64,000 bases of DNA from Elioraea sp. (GCF_022842375.1 NZ_JALHPR010000018.1:26139-90138); one strand, 5' to 3'. Shown: positions 52,532-61,423, counted from the first letter of the stretch. Notes: generated by a model from the sequence alone, not told the origin. Translations and numbers: made by a program.

Positions 52532-53314
52532 TCAGCCCCCCGTCGCGTAGGCGGCATCGATGCCGCGCGTGGCCCAGAAGGTCATGCGACGCTCGATCAC
52601 GGCAAACACGAGATACATCGCCACCCCCATCGCCGCGACGACGAGGAGGGCCGCGAACACCAGCGGGATCTGGAAGCGCGAGGAAGCCTGGATCATCAGG
52701 TAGCCCACCCCCTCGTTCGACCCCACCGTCTCCGAGATGATGGAGCCGACGAAGGCGAGCGTGATCGCAACCTTGAGCGAGGCGAAGAAATAGGGCGCTG
52801 CCCGCGGCAGCCCGACCTTGCGCAGGATGTCGAGCTTCGTCGCCCCCAAGCTGCGCAGCACGTCGCGCAGCTCGGGCTCCACCGTGGCGATACCGGTCGC
52901 GACATTCACCGTGATCGGGAAGAAGCTGATCAGGCAGGCGGTGATGATGGCCGGCACCGCGCCGATGCCGAACCAGATGATCAGCACCGGAACGATCGCG
53001 ACCTTGGGGATCGAGTTGAACCCGATCAGCACCGGGAACAGCGCGCGATACGCCACCGCCGAGGAGCCGACCGCGACACCAAGCGCGACACCCCCGACGA
53101 CCGAGAGCGCGAAACCAGCGAGCGTGGTGCCGAGCGTGTGCATCGCATGCCCCATGATGGGGCCGTAGAACTCGGCGAAGGCGGCGAACACCGCGGACGG
53201 CGCTGGCAGGACGAAGGGCGGCAGGCCCGCCGCCGTCACGCCGATCTCCCACACCACGAACATCGCCGCGACCACCAGCCACGGCAGCACGGTGCCCTGC
53301 ATGCGCGGGCTCAT
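52532..53314 (-). CDS. ABC transporter permease (SsuC type) of the creatininase operon
   Basis: 260 residues, six membrane helices. The coupling loop reads LRDVLRSLGATKLDILRKVG (about 146-165) followed by LPRAAPYFFASLKVAITLAF. Start ATG overlaps the ATPase stop by 4 nt. With the ATPase at 53311 and the binding protein at 54152 it makes a complete NMT1/nitrate-taurine-type importer. Confidence 0.93.
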   Translation of the reverse strand: MSPRMQGTVLPWLVVAAMFVVWEIGVTAAGLPPFVLPAPSAVFAAFAEFYGPIMGHAMHTLGTTLAGFALSVVGGVALGVAVGSSAVAYRALFPVLIGFNSIPKVAIVPVLIIWFGIGAVPAIITACLISFFPITVNVATGIATVEPELRDVLRSLGATKLDILRKVGLPRAAPYFFASLKVAITLAFVGSIISETVGSNEGVGYLMIQASSRFQIPLVFAALLVVAAMGVAMYLVFAVIERRMTFWATRGIDAAYATGG

Positions 53315-54129
53315 GCGGCAGCCCGCAATTGTTCGGCGCGGGCCTCGGCGATACGCGCGCGCAGACCCTGCACGATCTCGACGAAGTCCGGTGCGAAGGA
53401 CGCGTCGAGGTCACGCGGGCGGGGAAGGTCGATCACCCGCGTCTCGATCACCCGGCCTGGCCTCGCGCTCATCACATGCACCGTGTCGGCGAGGTACACC
53501 GCCTCGCGCAGGTCATGCGTGACGAGGATGCAGGTGAAGCGACGCTCCATCCAGAGCGCCTGGAGAACGGCCCAGAGCTCCTCGCGCGTGAAGGCGTCGA
53601 GCGCGGCGAAGGGCTCGTCGAGCATCAGCAGCGCAGGCTCGTGGATCAGCGAGCGGCAGAGGCTCGCGCGCTGCTGCATCCCGCCCGAGAGCTCCCACGG
53701 ATACTTCCCCTCGAACCCCGCGAGCCCGACGGTCGCGAGCAGCGCGCGTGCCCGCGCGACATGCTTCTCGCGGTCGCGCCGGAACGTCGCCTTGTACGGC
53801 TCCACGATCTCGAGCGGCAGCAGAACGTTGTCGAGCGTCGTGCGCCAGGGCAGGAGCGTCGGGTTCTGGAACGCCATGCCGACGATCTTGAGCGGCCCCG
53901 CAACCTCATGGCCGCCGACGATCACGGCCCCCTCGCTTGCCGGTGCGAGGCCGGTGACGAGTTTCATCAGCGTCGACTTGCCGCAGCCGGAGGGCCCGAC
54001 AACGGCCGCGAACTCGCCACGGCGGATGGCGATGTCGAGGCCCTGGACGGCAAGCGTCCCCTGCGCCGCCCCGCCGTAGCGGAGGCTCACCCCTTCGAGC
54101 GCGACGAAACGCGCGGCTGGATCACTCAC
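53311..54129 (-). CDS. ABC transporter ATP-binding protein (SsuB/TauB type) of the creatininase operon
   Basis: 272 residues. Walker A GPSGCGKST near 45, Q-loop MAFQNPTLLPW near 87, signature LSGGMQQRASL near 143, Walker B ALLMLDEPFAALDAF near 162, H-loop ILVTHDLREAVYLADTVHVM near 197. Start taken as GTG 54127-54129 (VSDPAARFVALEGVSLRYG), 22 nt after the binding-protein stop; the frame is open further upstream but over the end of that gene. Energises the importer. Confidence 0.92.
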   Translation of the reverse strand: MSDPAARFVALEGVSLRYGGAAQGTLAVQGLDIAIRRGEFAAVVGPSGCGKSTLMKLVTGLAPASEGAVIVGGHEVAGPLKIVGMAFQNPTLLPWRTTLDNVLLPLEIVEPYKATFRRDREKHVARARALLATVGLAGFEGKYPWELSGGMQQRASLCRSLIHEPALLMLDEPFAALDAFTREELWAVLQALWMERRFTCILVTHDLREAVYLADTVHVMSARPGRVIETRVIDLPRPRDLDASFAPDFVEIVQGLRARIAEARAEQLRAAA

Positions 54130-54151
54130 CGCGCGTGCCCTGCGCCGCTCC

Positions 54152-55168
54152 TCACTGCGGCACCCTGAGCGCCGCCGCCTCGGGCAGGAATTTCGGATCG
54201 TAGATGTCGGAGGCGGCGAGCGGGCGCGCGATGTTGAAGGCCTCGCGCGCGATGTCGATGCTCTTCTGCAGCCGCGCCGTGTCGACCTTCCCGAAGCCGT
54301 TGGCGAGCACATGCGGGGTGAAGGTGAGCTCGCGGAAGCCGAGCTCCATCCGCTCACGCTCCACCGCCTCGTTGATCAGTGGGTCGCGCCGCTTCAGCGC
54401 AGCGATCGCCGCCGCTGGGTCGCGCCGCGCCTCGTTCTGCCCGCGCACGATCGCCGTGATCAGCCCCGTCACCGCCCGCGGGTTCGCCTCCGCCCAGCGG
54501 CGCGTGACGATGAGGGAGGTGGAGTAGAGGTCGACGCCATGGTCGCCGTATTTCCACGTCACGATGTCGGCGGCCGGAACGCCGGCGGCGCGCAGCGACA
54601 GGATGCCGGAGGTGATGAAGCCGGTGATCGCGTTCGCCTGTCCCTGCACCAGCATGGTCTCGCGCAGCTGCGGCGACACGGTCTGCCAACGGACCGAGGC
54701 CGGGTCGATGCCGACGGAGCGTGCGAAGGCGGGAAAGAGCTGCCGCCCCGCATCGGTCTCGGGTGCGGCGATCGTCTTGCCCACCAGGTCGCGCGGCGAG
54801 GCGATGTTCTGCCGGCGCAGCGTCATCACCGCGAGTGCCGTCGCGTCATAGATGATAAACGGGGTGAACAGCGGGCTGTCGGCGTTCTCGAGGCGGAGGC
54901 GGATCGTCGGGTTCAGGTCGGCGATCCCGACATCGTAGGCGCCGGCCGCTACCTTCACCGGAACGTCGCCGGAGCCGAAGCCGCGGTCCATCGTCACGTT
55001 CAGGCCCTGGTCGCGGAAGAAGCCGCGCTCGAGGGCGAAGATGAACGGCGCCTGCGGCCCCTGGAATGCCCAGTCGAGGCTGAACTTCACATCCGTCGCC
55101 CCGGCAGGGGCCGCCCCGGCCGCGATGCCGAACGCGATACCGGCGGCGATGCCGCGAATGAACCTCAT
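54152..55168 (-). CDS. NMT1-type ABC solute-binding protein of the creatininase operon
   Basis: 338 residues. Sec-type leader MRFIRGIAAGIAFGIAAGAA, cleavage near AGAT. Mature start VKFSLDWAFQGPQAPFIFAL, then DRGFGSGDVPVKVAAGAYDV and GIADLNPTIRL (about 72-90), the two-lobe NMT1/nitrate-taurine binding fold. ATG 55166-55168 has GGGAGA 8-9 nt upstream. First gene of the operon binding protein, ATPase, permease, creatininase, two FAD oxidases. Ligand unknown, presumably an amide or lactam. Confidence 0.92.
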   Translation of the reverse strand: MRFIRGIAAGIAFGIAAGAAPAGATDVKFSLDWAFQGPQAPFIFALERGFFRDQGLNVTMDRGFGSGDVPVKVAAGAYDVGIADLNPTIRLRLENADSPLFTPFIIYDATALAVMTLRRQNIASPRDLVGKTIAAPETDAGRQLFPAFARSVGIDPASVRWQTVSPQLRETMLVQGQANAITGFITSGILSLRAAGVPAADIVTWKYGDHGVDLYSTSLIVTRRWAEANPRAVTGLITAIVRGQNEARRDPAAAIAALKRRDPLINEAVERERMELGFRELTFTPHVLANGFGKVDTARLQKSIDIAREAFNIARPLAASDIYDPKFLPEAAALRVPQ

Positions 55169-55230
55169 GATGATCTGTCTCCCTGGACGGTCCGGCCCTG
55201 CCGCGACGCGGCTTCCCTTCGCGCGGAGAT

Positions 55231-55246
55231 AGCAACGCTCATGCCG
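55231..55246 (-). promoter_or_regulatory. Sigma-54-like promoter of the creatininase operon
   Basis: On the leftward strand CGGCATGAGCGTTGCT: GGCA and G of the -24 box, exact GG-N10-GC spacing and a perfect TTGCT -12 box. RNA would start near 55220, 52 nt before the ATG. Its -24 box (CGGCAT) equals that of the PEP-CTERM gene element. Confidence 0.5.
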
Positions 55247-55334
55247 CGGCGCCAGCGATGCCCGGCGGCGGCGCGACACACCCCGCTGTGCCTAAAGCGA
55301 GCCCAGCTGCTCAAGGGATAGGCAGCAATTCCAC

Positions 55335-56027
55335 CTAAGCGGGAACGGTGGCGGTGTCCGACACAACCCGCCCGTCGACCAGCCGCACCTGGCGCGTCGC
55401 CCTGCCGGCGAGCACCGGATCATGCGTGACGACGACGATGCTCCGCCTGCCATCGGCGACGATCTCGCCGAAGAGGTCGAACATCGCCGCTGCATTGGCG
55501 CTGTCGAGGTTGCCGGTAGGCTCGTCGGCCAGCAGCAGGGCCGGGTCGTTCGCCAGCGCACGCGCCACCGCCACGCGCTGGCGCATGCCGCCCGAAAGTT
55601 GCTCGGGCAGCTTGTCCATCGCGTCGCCAAGGCCGAAGCCGGCCAGCAGCGCGGCGGCACGGGCCTGAAGTGCCGCCTCCTCCCCCCCCGCCCTGCGCAT
55701 CGGGACCAGCAGGTTCTCGCGCGCGGTGAACTCGGGCAGCAGGAAGTGGAACTGGAACACGAAGCCGATCCGCTCCCGCCTGATCCGCGCGAGCGCACCG
55801 GCCGAGAGGCCGGCCGTGTCCTCGCCCTCGATCAGAACCTGTCCCGTCGTCGGCCGGTCGAGAAGGCCGAGGAGGTAGAGGAGCGAGGACTTGCCCGACC
55901 CGGACGGCCCGGTGATGGCGACGAACTCGCCAGGTCCCACGGCGAGCGACACGTCGCGCACGAGCGTCACGGGCACAGCGCCGGGCAGCGTGCGGGTCAC
56001 GCCGCGCGCCTCCACCAACGCCGTCAT
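55335..56027 (-). CDS. ABC ATP-binding protein (LolD/MacB type)
   Basis: 230 residues. Walker A GPSGSGKSS near 40, Q-loop VFQFHFLLPEFTARENLL near 90, signature LSGGMRQRVAV near 143, Walker B ALLLADEPTGNLDS near 162 and H-loop VVTHDPVLAGRATRQVRLVD. The LADEPTGNLD form is typical of the LolD/MacB/FtsE branch. Works with the FtsX-like permease upstream, whose stop it overlaps by 4 nt. Part of a three-gene set with an adaptor. Confidence 0.93.
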   Translation of the reverse strand: MTALVEARGVTRTLPGAVPVTLVRDVSLAVGPGEFVAITGPSGSGKSSLLYLLGLLDRPTTGQVLIEGEDTAGLSAGALARIRRERIGFVFQFHFLLPEFTARENLLVPMRRAGGEEAALQARAAALLAGFGLGDAMDKLPEQLSGGMRQRVAVARALANDPALLLADEPTGNLDSANAAAMFDLFGEIVADGRRSIVVVTHDPVLAGRATRQVRLVDGRVVSDTATVPA

Positions 56028-57277
56028 GCAGCGCCCCTGACGATGTCGACCGGGTTCAGCGCCGCGGCGCGTCGTGCAGGCACGAAGGCAGCGACGGCGG
56101 AGGCGAGCACGGCGAAGATGCCGCCGGCGATGTAGGGCCAGAGCTCGCGCGCGAGGATGAACCCGCCCGACCCGCGGATGATGCCGCCGGCCTGTTCGAA
56201 CTTCACCTGGCCGAGGCCGAAGATGATCGCCTCGCCGATCAGCGCGCCGGCGATGGCGCCGGCCGTGCCGACCAGCAGCCCCTCGATGGTGAAGATGCGC
56301 AGGATGTCGCCCTCGGTGAAGCCGAGGCTCTTCAGGATCGCGATGTCGCGTGCCTTCTCGTGCACCACGGTGGAGATGATCGAGTAGATTCCGAAGGCAG
56401 CGACCAGCAGGATGGCACCGACGACGCTGAACATGATGCCGTTCTGGATCACGAACAGCGACAGCACGTTCTTGTTCGCTTCCTCCCAGCTCTCGGTGCG
56501 GTAGCCGTAGGCGCGCTCGATCCGCCGCGCGAGCGTCTCTGCCTGCGTCACGTCGGCGAGCCTGAGCCTGATCGCGTTGATCACGTTGGGCCGGCCCTGC
56601 AGCACCTGCGCGACCTTCAGCAGCACCGACGCCTCGCCATTGTCGATCGAGGCGATGCCGGTGGCGACGAGGCCCACCACCTTGAACGACAGGGCGGCAC
56701 CGGTCGGCGAGGTCGCGGTGATCGTGTCGCCCATCCCGGCGCCCAGTCGTTCGGCAAGCCCGATGCCGAGGATGATGCCGTTGGCGGTCGAGCGCAGGTC
56801 ATCAAGCTTGCCGGCGATCATGTCCTTCTCGATGTTGCCGACGCGCACCTCGCGCGCGGGCTCGATGCCGGCAAGCGTAGCGGTTACGTCACGCGCGCCG
56901 TAGCGCAGCAGCACCGCCGCGCGCAGGCCCGGGGCGACGGCGACACCCGGCCACTCCTCCAGCGCCGCGATGGTCGCGCGCGCATCGCGGATGCCGCGCA
57001 ACTCGCTCCTCGGCTTCACGCCGCGGACCGCCACCGCGCCATCCTCGTGCGCGAGCACGGCTGGCTGGATGCGCGGCGTGCGGTACTCGTCCTTGATCGT
57101 GATGTGGGGGGCGACGTCGATCACCTGCGCGACGAAATAGGTCTGGAAGCCGCGCATCAGCGACGTCATGCCGATGAAGAAGCCGACGCCGAGGGCCACG
57201 CCGAGGACCGAGATCAGCGTCTGCCGACGCCGCTTGCCGAGGTGACGGAGGGCGATGGTGACGGCGAGCGGGAGCAT
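56024..57277 (-). CDS. FtsX/MacB/LolE-type ABC permease
   Basis: 417 residues. One N-terminal membrane helix (TLISVLGVALGVGFFIGMTS, about 20), a periplasmic domain of about 45-270, and three C-terminal helices in an FtsX-like core (IISTVVHEKARDIAILKSLG near 299, then AGGIFAVLASAVAAFVPARR and ALNPVDIVRGAA). This topology matches MacB-type mechanotransmission pumps and LolC/E. With a separate ATPase and an HlyD-like adaptor it most resembles a MacAB/DevBCA exporter. Starts 12 nt after the adaptor stop. Confidence 0.92.
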   Translation of the reverse strand: MLPLAVTIALRHLGKRRRQTLISVLGVALGVGFFIGMTSLMRGFQTYFVAQVIDVAPHITIKDEYRTPRIQPAVLAHEDGAVAVRGVKPRSELRGIRDARATIAALEEWPGVAVAPGLRAAVLLRYGARDVTATLAGIEPAREVRVGNIEKDMIAGKLDDLRSTANGIILGIGLAERLGAGMGDTITATSPTGAALSFKVVGLVATGIASIDNGEASVLLKVAQVLQGRPNVINAIRLRLADVTQAETLARRIERAYGYRTESWEEANKNVLSLFVIQNGIMFSVVGAILLVAAFGIYSIISTVVHEKARDIAILKSLGFTEGDILRIFTIEGLLVGTAGAIAGALIGEAIIFGLGQVKFEQAGGIIRGSGGFILARELWPYIAGGIFAVLASAVAAFVPARRAAALNPVDIVRGAA

Positions 57278-57289
57278 CGCCGCCCGCCC

Positions 57290-58324
57290 TCAGCGCGCCG
57301 CCGCGCCGCCGGGCAGGCGAACGCGCCCGCCATCGACGAGCTTGGCCGACGGATCGACGACGACGCGCGCGCCCGCATCCAGCCCCTCGCGGATCTCGAT
57401 CCGCCGCGCGCCACGCACCCCGACCACGACCGGAACCCGGCGCACGCGCTCGCCGTCCAGCACCCAGACGGCGCCATCGGCGACGGCGCCGTCGGGAACG
57501 AGGACGGCGGCATCGGTCTCGCGGACGACGATGTTGGCCTCGACCGTCATGCCGATGCGAAGCCGCGTATCCTCGGGCAGGGCAATGCGCACGCGATAGA
57601 CCTTCAACCGCGGGTCGCCGGCCGGGGTGATCTCGGCCACCGTGCCGCGCAGAACCTGGCCGTCGAATGCATCGGCGCGCATCAGCACGCGCTGGCCGGT
57701 GGCGACGCGGGGAATGTCCTCCTCGTCGACCTCCGCGGTGATGCGCAGCGGGATCGGCTCGCCGATCGTGAACACCGTCGCGGTGGTGTCGATCACCTCG
57801 CCGATTTCGCCGTCGCGCCTGAGCACCACGCCTGCCATCGGGGAACGGATGATCGTGTCGTCGAGGCGGCGGCGGAAGGTCTCGACCACGGCTTCGGCCG
57901 CACGCGCCTCGCTGTCGGCACGGTCGAGCGCGGCACGGGCGATGATCTCGCGCGCGGCCAGGGTGCGCAGCCGCGTCACGTCCTCGCGCAGGAAGCTGGC
58001 GCGCGCCTCGGCCTCGCGGATCTGGCCCTCCACGATGGTGGGGTCGAGTCTCGCAAGCACGTCGCCGCGCGCGACCCGGGCCCCTTCCTCGGCGACGACG
58101 GCGACGAGGCGGCCCTTCACCGCCGGGCCGATCCTCGCCCAGGTGACGGGCTCGACCGTGCCGGTGGCATAGACCGCCTGCACGGCGGGACCGGTGACGG
58201 CCAGCGCGGTCGCCGACACTGCGGGCGGGCGCGAGAACGCCCACCACCCCGCACCGGCAGCACCGCCGATGAGCAGGAGGACCAGGACGAGCCTTTTCAA
58301 CACAACCCTCGCATCGTCCGGCAC
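57290..58324 (-). CDS. HlyD/MacA-type periplasmic adaptor of an ABC exporter
   Basis: 344 residues. N-terminal membrane anchor LVLVLLLIGGAAGAGWWAF (about 12-30), lipoyl half KGRLVAVVAEEGARVARGDV near 70, a coiled-coil hairpin (about 95-155), second lipoyl half DTIIRSPMAGVVLRRDGEIG near 155, and barrel domains. Links the inner-membrane permease to an outer-membrane channel. The start is uncertain: GTG 58324 is the outer limit; GTG 58303 or TTG 58300, just after AGGG, are also possible. No ATG is available. Confidence 0.9.
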   Translation of the reverse strand: MPDDARVVLKRLVLVLLLIGGAAGAGWWAFSRPPAVSATALAVTGPAVQAVYATGTVEPVTWARIGPAVKGRLVAVVAEEGARVARGDVLARLDPTIVEGQIREAEARASFLREDVTRLRTLAAREIIARAALDRADSEARAAEAVVETFRRRLDDTIIRSPMAGVVLRRDGEIGEVIDTTATVFTIGEPIPLRITAEVDEEDIPRVATGQRVLMRADAFDGQVLRGTVAEITPAGDPRLKVYRVRIALPEDTRLRIGMTVEANIVVRETDAAVLVPDGAVADGAVWVLDGERVRRVPVVVGVRGARRIEIREGLDAGARVVVDPSAKLVDGGRVRLPGGAAAR

Positions 58325-58385
58325 TCTAGAGCAGATCGCACCAGGCTGAAATCAGCCGTATGCGCCGCCGCCGCAGGCCGCCGGC

Positions 58386-60236
58386 TTGATCCATGTCACG
58401 CCGATAGCGCTTGACCTTCGCGCGTTCTGCCAGACACATCCCCCCGTGGACGTCCCTTCGCCATCCTCCCCCCGCGCGCGGCTGGACCTTCTGCTGCACG
58501 GCCTCAGGGTGCCCGTGCGGAAGGAGGATATCGCAGCCTGCCTGTCAGCCCTCGACGCCGACCCGGATCTCGACGACATCGCCCTCGTCTCCGTCTTCGT
58601 CGAGGCGGTGCGCGGGCGGCTGCGGCGCGCCGAGAGCGACGGCGGGATCGACCACGCGGCCCGCGCGGTCGCCGAAGGGCGGCTCGAGGAATGGCGTCGC
58701 GAGCGCCTCGCCCAGCTCAACCTCGTGGCGCGCCATCGTCATGAGCAGGAGGTCGTCGGCGCGCTGACACTCGGACGCTGGGTCGGGTCATTCCCCGAGG
58801 CGCGCTCGATCCGCCGCCGCATCATCGCCATGCTGGGGCCGACCAACAGCGGCAAGAGCCACGCCGCGTTCGACGTGCTGGCGAAGGCCGCGTCCGGCGC
58901 CTATCTCGCGCCGCTGCGCCTGCTTGCCTGGGAAGGAACCGAGCGGCTGGCGGAACGCGGCATCGAGGCGAGCCTGATGACAGGCGAGGAGCGGCGCATC
59001 CTTCCCGGCTCGCACCACGTATGCGCCACGGTCGAGATGGCCGACCTGTCGAGCGAGGTCGCCGTCGCGGTCGTTGACGAGATCCAGATGCTCGCCGACG
59101 AGGATCGCGGCTGGGCCTGGACGCAGGCCGTGATCGGCCTGCCGGCGCGCACGCTGATCCTGGCCGGTGCGGCCGAAGCCGAGCCGCTGATCAGGCGGCT
59201 TGCCGCGCTGACGGGAGAGGCCGTCGAAATCCGCCGCTTCGAGCGCATGGTGCCGCTGACGCTGATCGACCACCCCGTTCCCCTCGGGCGGACGGAACCT
59301 GGTGACGCGCTCGTCTGCTTCTCCAGGCGGGATGCATTCGCGCTTAGGGAAGCGCTGATCGCGCGCAAGCGCCCGCCGGCGATGGTCTATGGCGCTCTCG
59401 GCCCCGATGTGCGCCGCGCGGAGGCGGAGCGTTTCCGGTCCGGCGCGGCCCCGGTGCTCGTCGCGACCGACGCGATCGGCATGGGGCTGAACCTGCCGAT
59501 CCGGCGGATCCTGTTCGCAGCGACCACGAAATATGGCGGGTTGGGGCCGCACCTGATCCGGCAGATCGCGGGGCGGGCGGGCCGCTTCGGCCATTACCCC
59601 GAGGGCTTCGTCGGCGTCATCGAGGGCGAGGACCTCGACACGATCCGCCACGCGATCGAACACCCACCGCCGCCGTTGAACGGGCCGCTTCACGTTCTCC
59701 CGCGCGAGCAGCAGCTGCTGGACATCGGCCGGAGGGTCGGCGTGTCGAGCCTGCTCCGCGTCCTGACGATCGTGGCCGAGCGTTTCCGGTGGCCGGCCAG
59801 CGGGTTCGAGCTCGGCCGGCTCGACGACGCGATGACGATGGCCGAGATCACCGCGGGCGCGCGCCTGCCGCTTGCCGATGCACTCGGCTATCTCGGTTGC
59901 CCGGCTGACCTGCGCGACAAGCGGACAAGCCTCCAGGTCACGATGTGGGCACGCCGGCACGCGCACGGACTGGCTGTCGCAGCGCCGCCCGCACCGCCAC
60001 GGCGGCTCGACCGCGTGGTCGCGTCCGATCCGGGAGACCTCGCCGAGGCGGAACGCGCGGCGAAGCTGCTGACCGCCTATCTCTGGCTCGCGCAGAAATG
60101 GCCCGAGGTCTACACCGAGGAGGATGAGGCCCGCGCGAGCCGCGGCCGCCTGAACGAGCACATCGAGCGGAGCCTCCGGATCGGTGCGAGCAGCAGGCTG
60201 CAGAAGCGCTGGAACAGGAGCGGTGCCGGCCGCTAG
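58386..60236 (+). CDS. SUV3-like DExH RNA helicase
   Basis: Up to 616 residues. The helicase core matches the mitochondrial SUV3 group found in alphaproteobacteria: motif I GPTNSGKSHAA (about 150), motif II DEIQM (about 231), then YGALGPDVRRAEAERF near 336, ATDAIGMGLNLPIRRILFA near 361 and motif VI QIAGRAGRFG (about 393). The N-terminal 145 residues are helical and not recognised. No ATG is at hand: TTG 58386 is the outer limit, GTG 58446 is an alternative; neither has a clear ribosome site. Likely role: RNA unwinding in RNA turnover. Confidence 0.9.
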   Translation: MIHVTPIALDLRAFCQTHPPVDVPSPSSPRARLDLLLHGLRVPVRKEDIAACLSALDADPDLDDIALVSVFVEAVRGRLRRAESDGGIDHAARAVAEGRLEEWRRERLAQLNLVARHRHEQEVVGALTLGRWVGSFPEARSIRRRIIAMLGPTNSGKSHAAFDVLAKAASGAYLAPLRLLAWEGTERLAERGIEASLMTGEERRILPGSHHVCATVEMADLSSEVAVAVVDEIQMLADEDRGWAWTQAVIGLPARTLILAGAAEAEPLIRRLAALTGEAVEIRRFERMVPLTLIDHPVPLGRTEPGDALVCFSRRDAFALREALIARKRPPAMVYGALGPDVRRAEAERFRSGAAPVLVATDAIGMGLNLPIRRILFAATTKYGGLGPHLIRQIAGRAGRFGHYPEGFVGVIEGEDLDTIRHAIEHPPPPLNGPLHVLPREQQLLDIGRRVGVSSLLRVLTIVAERFRWPASGFELGRLDDAMTMAEITAGARLPLADALGYLGCPADLRDKRTSLQVTMWARRHAHGLAVAAPPAPPRRLDRVVASDPGDLAEAERAAKLLTAYLWLAQKWPEVYTEEDEARASRGRLNEHIERSLRIGASSRLQKRWNRSGAGR

Positions 60237-60266
60237 AGCAAGGCCACGCGTGCTGCTGGCCGAAAC

Positions 60267-60280
60267 TGTGATGTTTCACA
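60267..60280. promoter_or_regulatory. Palindromic operator-like site before the TRAP genes
   Basis: TGTGATGTTTCACA is an inverted repeat (TGTGA, 4 nt, TCACA), and the wider GAAACTGTGATGTTTC (60262-60277) gives a second overlapping dyad. It lies 75-88 nt before the dctP start. The 4-nt spacer is shorter than for CRP; a GntR- or other-family repressor site is possible. Confidence 0.45.
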
Positions 60281-60311
60281 ACCGCGCCGCTTCGCCTATG
60301 CTCCCCCGCAA

Positions 60312-60330
60312 GCCGGGAACGAACCCCGGC
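60312..60330 (+). other. Hairpin in the dctP leader
   Basis: GCCGGG (60312-60317) pairs with CCCGGC (60325-60330) around 7 nt, ending 24 nt before the ATG. It could mark the end of helicase transcription or a leader structure; no T-tract follows. Confidence 0.35.
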
Positions 60331-60354
60331 GCGAATCAATGAGGGAGTACGTTC

Positions 60355-61350
60355 ATGAAAAGGCGTTCACTGCTTGCCGGCCTCGGCGGCATCGCACTTG
60401 CGGCACCCGCGGTCCACACCGCCAGCGCACAGGCCATCACGCTCAACGGCGCCAGCCAGTTCAACGACGACCACGCCTTCACCAAGTCGATGGTGCGCTT
60501 CGAGGAGCGCGTGAAGGCGCTCTACGGCAAGCCGATCAACTTCGTTCTGCACAAGAACAGCGCGCTCGGCCTCGAGAAGCAGTATTTCGAGTACATGGCC
60601 CAGGGCCGCGCGGTCGACTACGCGATCGTCTCGCCCGCGCACATGTCGACGTTCTCGCGCGCGGCACCCTTCATCGACGCGCCGTTCCTGTTCTCCGACC
60701 TCGGGCACTGGAACAAGGTGCTCGACGCCGACATGTTCAAGCCGGTGGCCGACGAGGTGGCACAGCGCGCGCGGGTGATGCTGGTCGGCTATGCCGGGGG
60801 CGGCGTGCGCAACATCTTCGCCAACAAGGTCGTGCGCAACATGGCCGAGCTGCGCGGCCTCAAGGTGCGCGTGCAGGGTGCGCCGATCTGGTCGCGCACC
60901 TTCAGCGCTGTCGGGATGTCGCCGACCGTCATCGCGTACAACGAGGTCTACAACGCGATCCAGAACAACGTGATCGAGGCCGGCGAGAACGAGGCAGCTG
61001 GCGTCGAGCAGATGCGCTTCTTCGAGGTTGCGCCGAACCTGATCATGACGCAGCACGCGATCACGATCCGCCCGCTTTGCTTCTCCTCCGCCACCTTCGC
61101 CCGCCTGCCCGATGACCTGAAGGCAGCGGTGATGCAGGCCGGCAAGGAGGCGGGCGCCTATGGCCGCCAGGTCGAAAGCGGCGAGGACGAGCAGAAGCTC
61201 GTGGCCCTCGAGAGCGCAGGGCGGCTCAGGCGCATCGCGTTCGACGGCCGCGCCGAGATGAAGCGGCTCGTCGATCCGGTGATGGCCACCTACGCGCGCG
61301 AAATTGGCGCCGAAGCCATCCTCGGCCGCATCAACGGGCTGGTTTCCTAG
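60355..61350 (+). CDS. dctP: TRAP transporter substrate-binding protein (DctP family)
   Basis: 331 residues, periplasmic. Tat-like leader MKRRSLLAGLGGIALAAPAV, cleavage near ASAQ. DctP fold: LNGASQFNDDHAFTKSMVRF near 30, ELRGLKVRVQGAPIWSRTFS near 163 (with the family Arg that grips a ligand carboxylate) and AYNEVYNAIQNNVIEAGENE near 197. Ligand is probably an organic acid. GAGGGAG lies 7 nt before the ATG. First of a dctPQM set; uptake is driven by a sodium or proton gradient rather than ATP. Confidence 0.93.
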   Translation: MKRRSLLAGLGGIALAAPAVHTASAQAITLNGASQFNDDHAFTKSMVRFEERVKALYGKPINFVLHKNSALGLEKQYFEYMAQGRAVDYAIVSPAHMSTFSRAAPFIDAPFLFSDLGHWNKVLDADMFKPVADEVAQRARVMLVGYAGGGVRNIFANKVVRNMAELRGLKVRVQGAPIWSRTFSAVGMSPTVIAYNEVYNAIQNNVIEAGENEAAGVEQMRFFEVAPNLIMTQHAITIRPLCFSSATFARLPDDLKAAVMQAGKEAGAYGRQVESGEDEQKLVALESAGRLRRIAFDGRAEMKRLVDPVMATYAREIGAEAILGRINGLVS

Positions 61351-61423
61351 GCCCGTGATCCTCTGACCGCCAGGCAGCGGGGCGGCGGAAGCGCCGTCCC
61401 GCGCCACTTGCCGGATCACCCGC

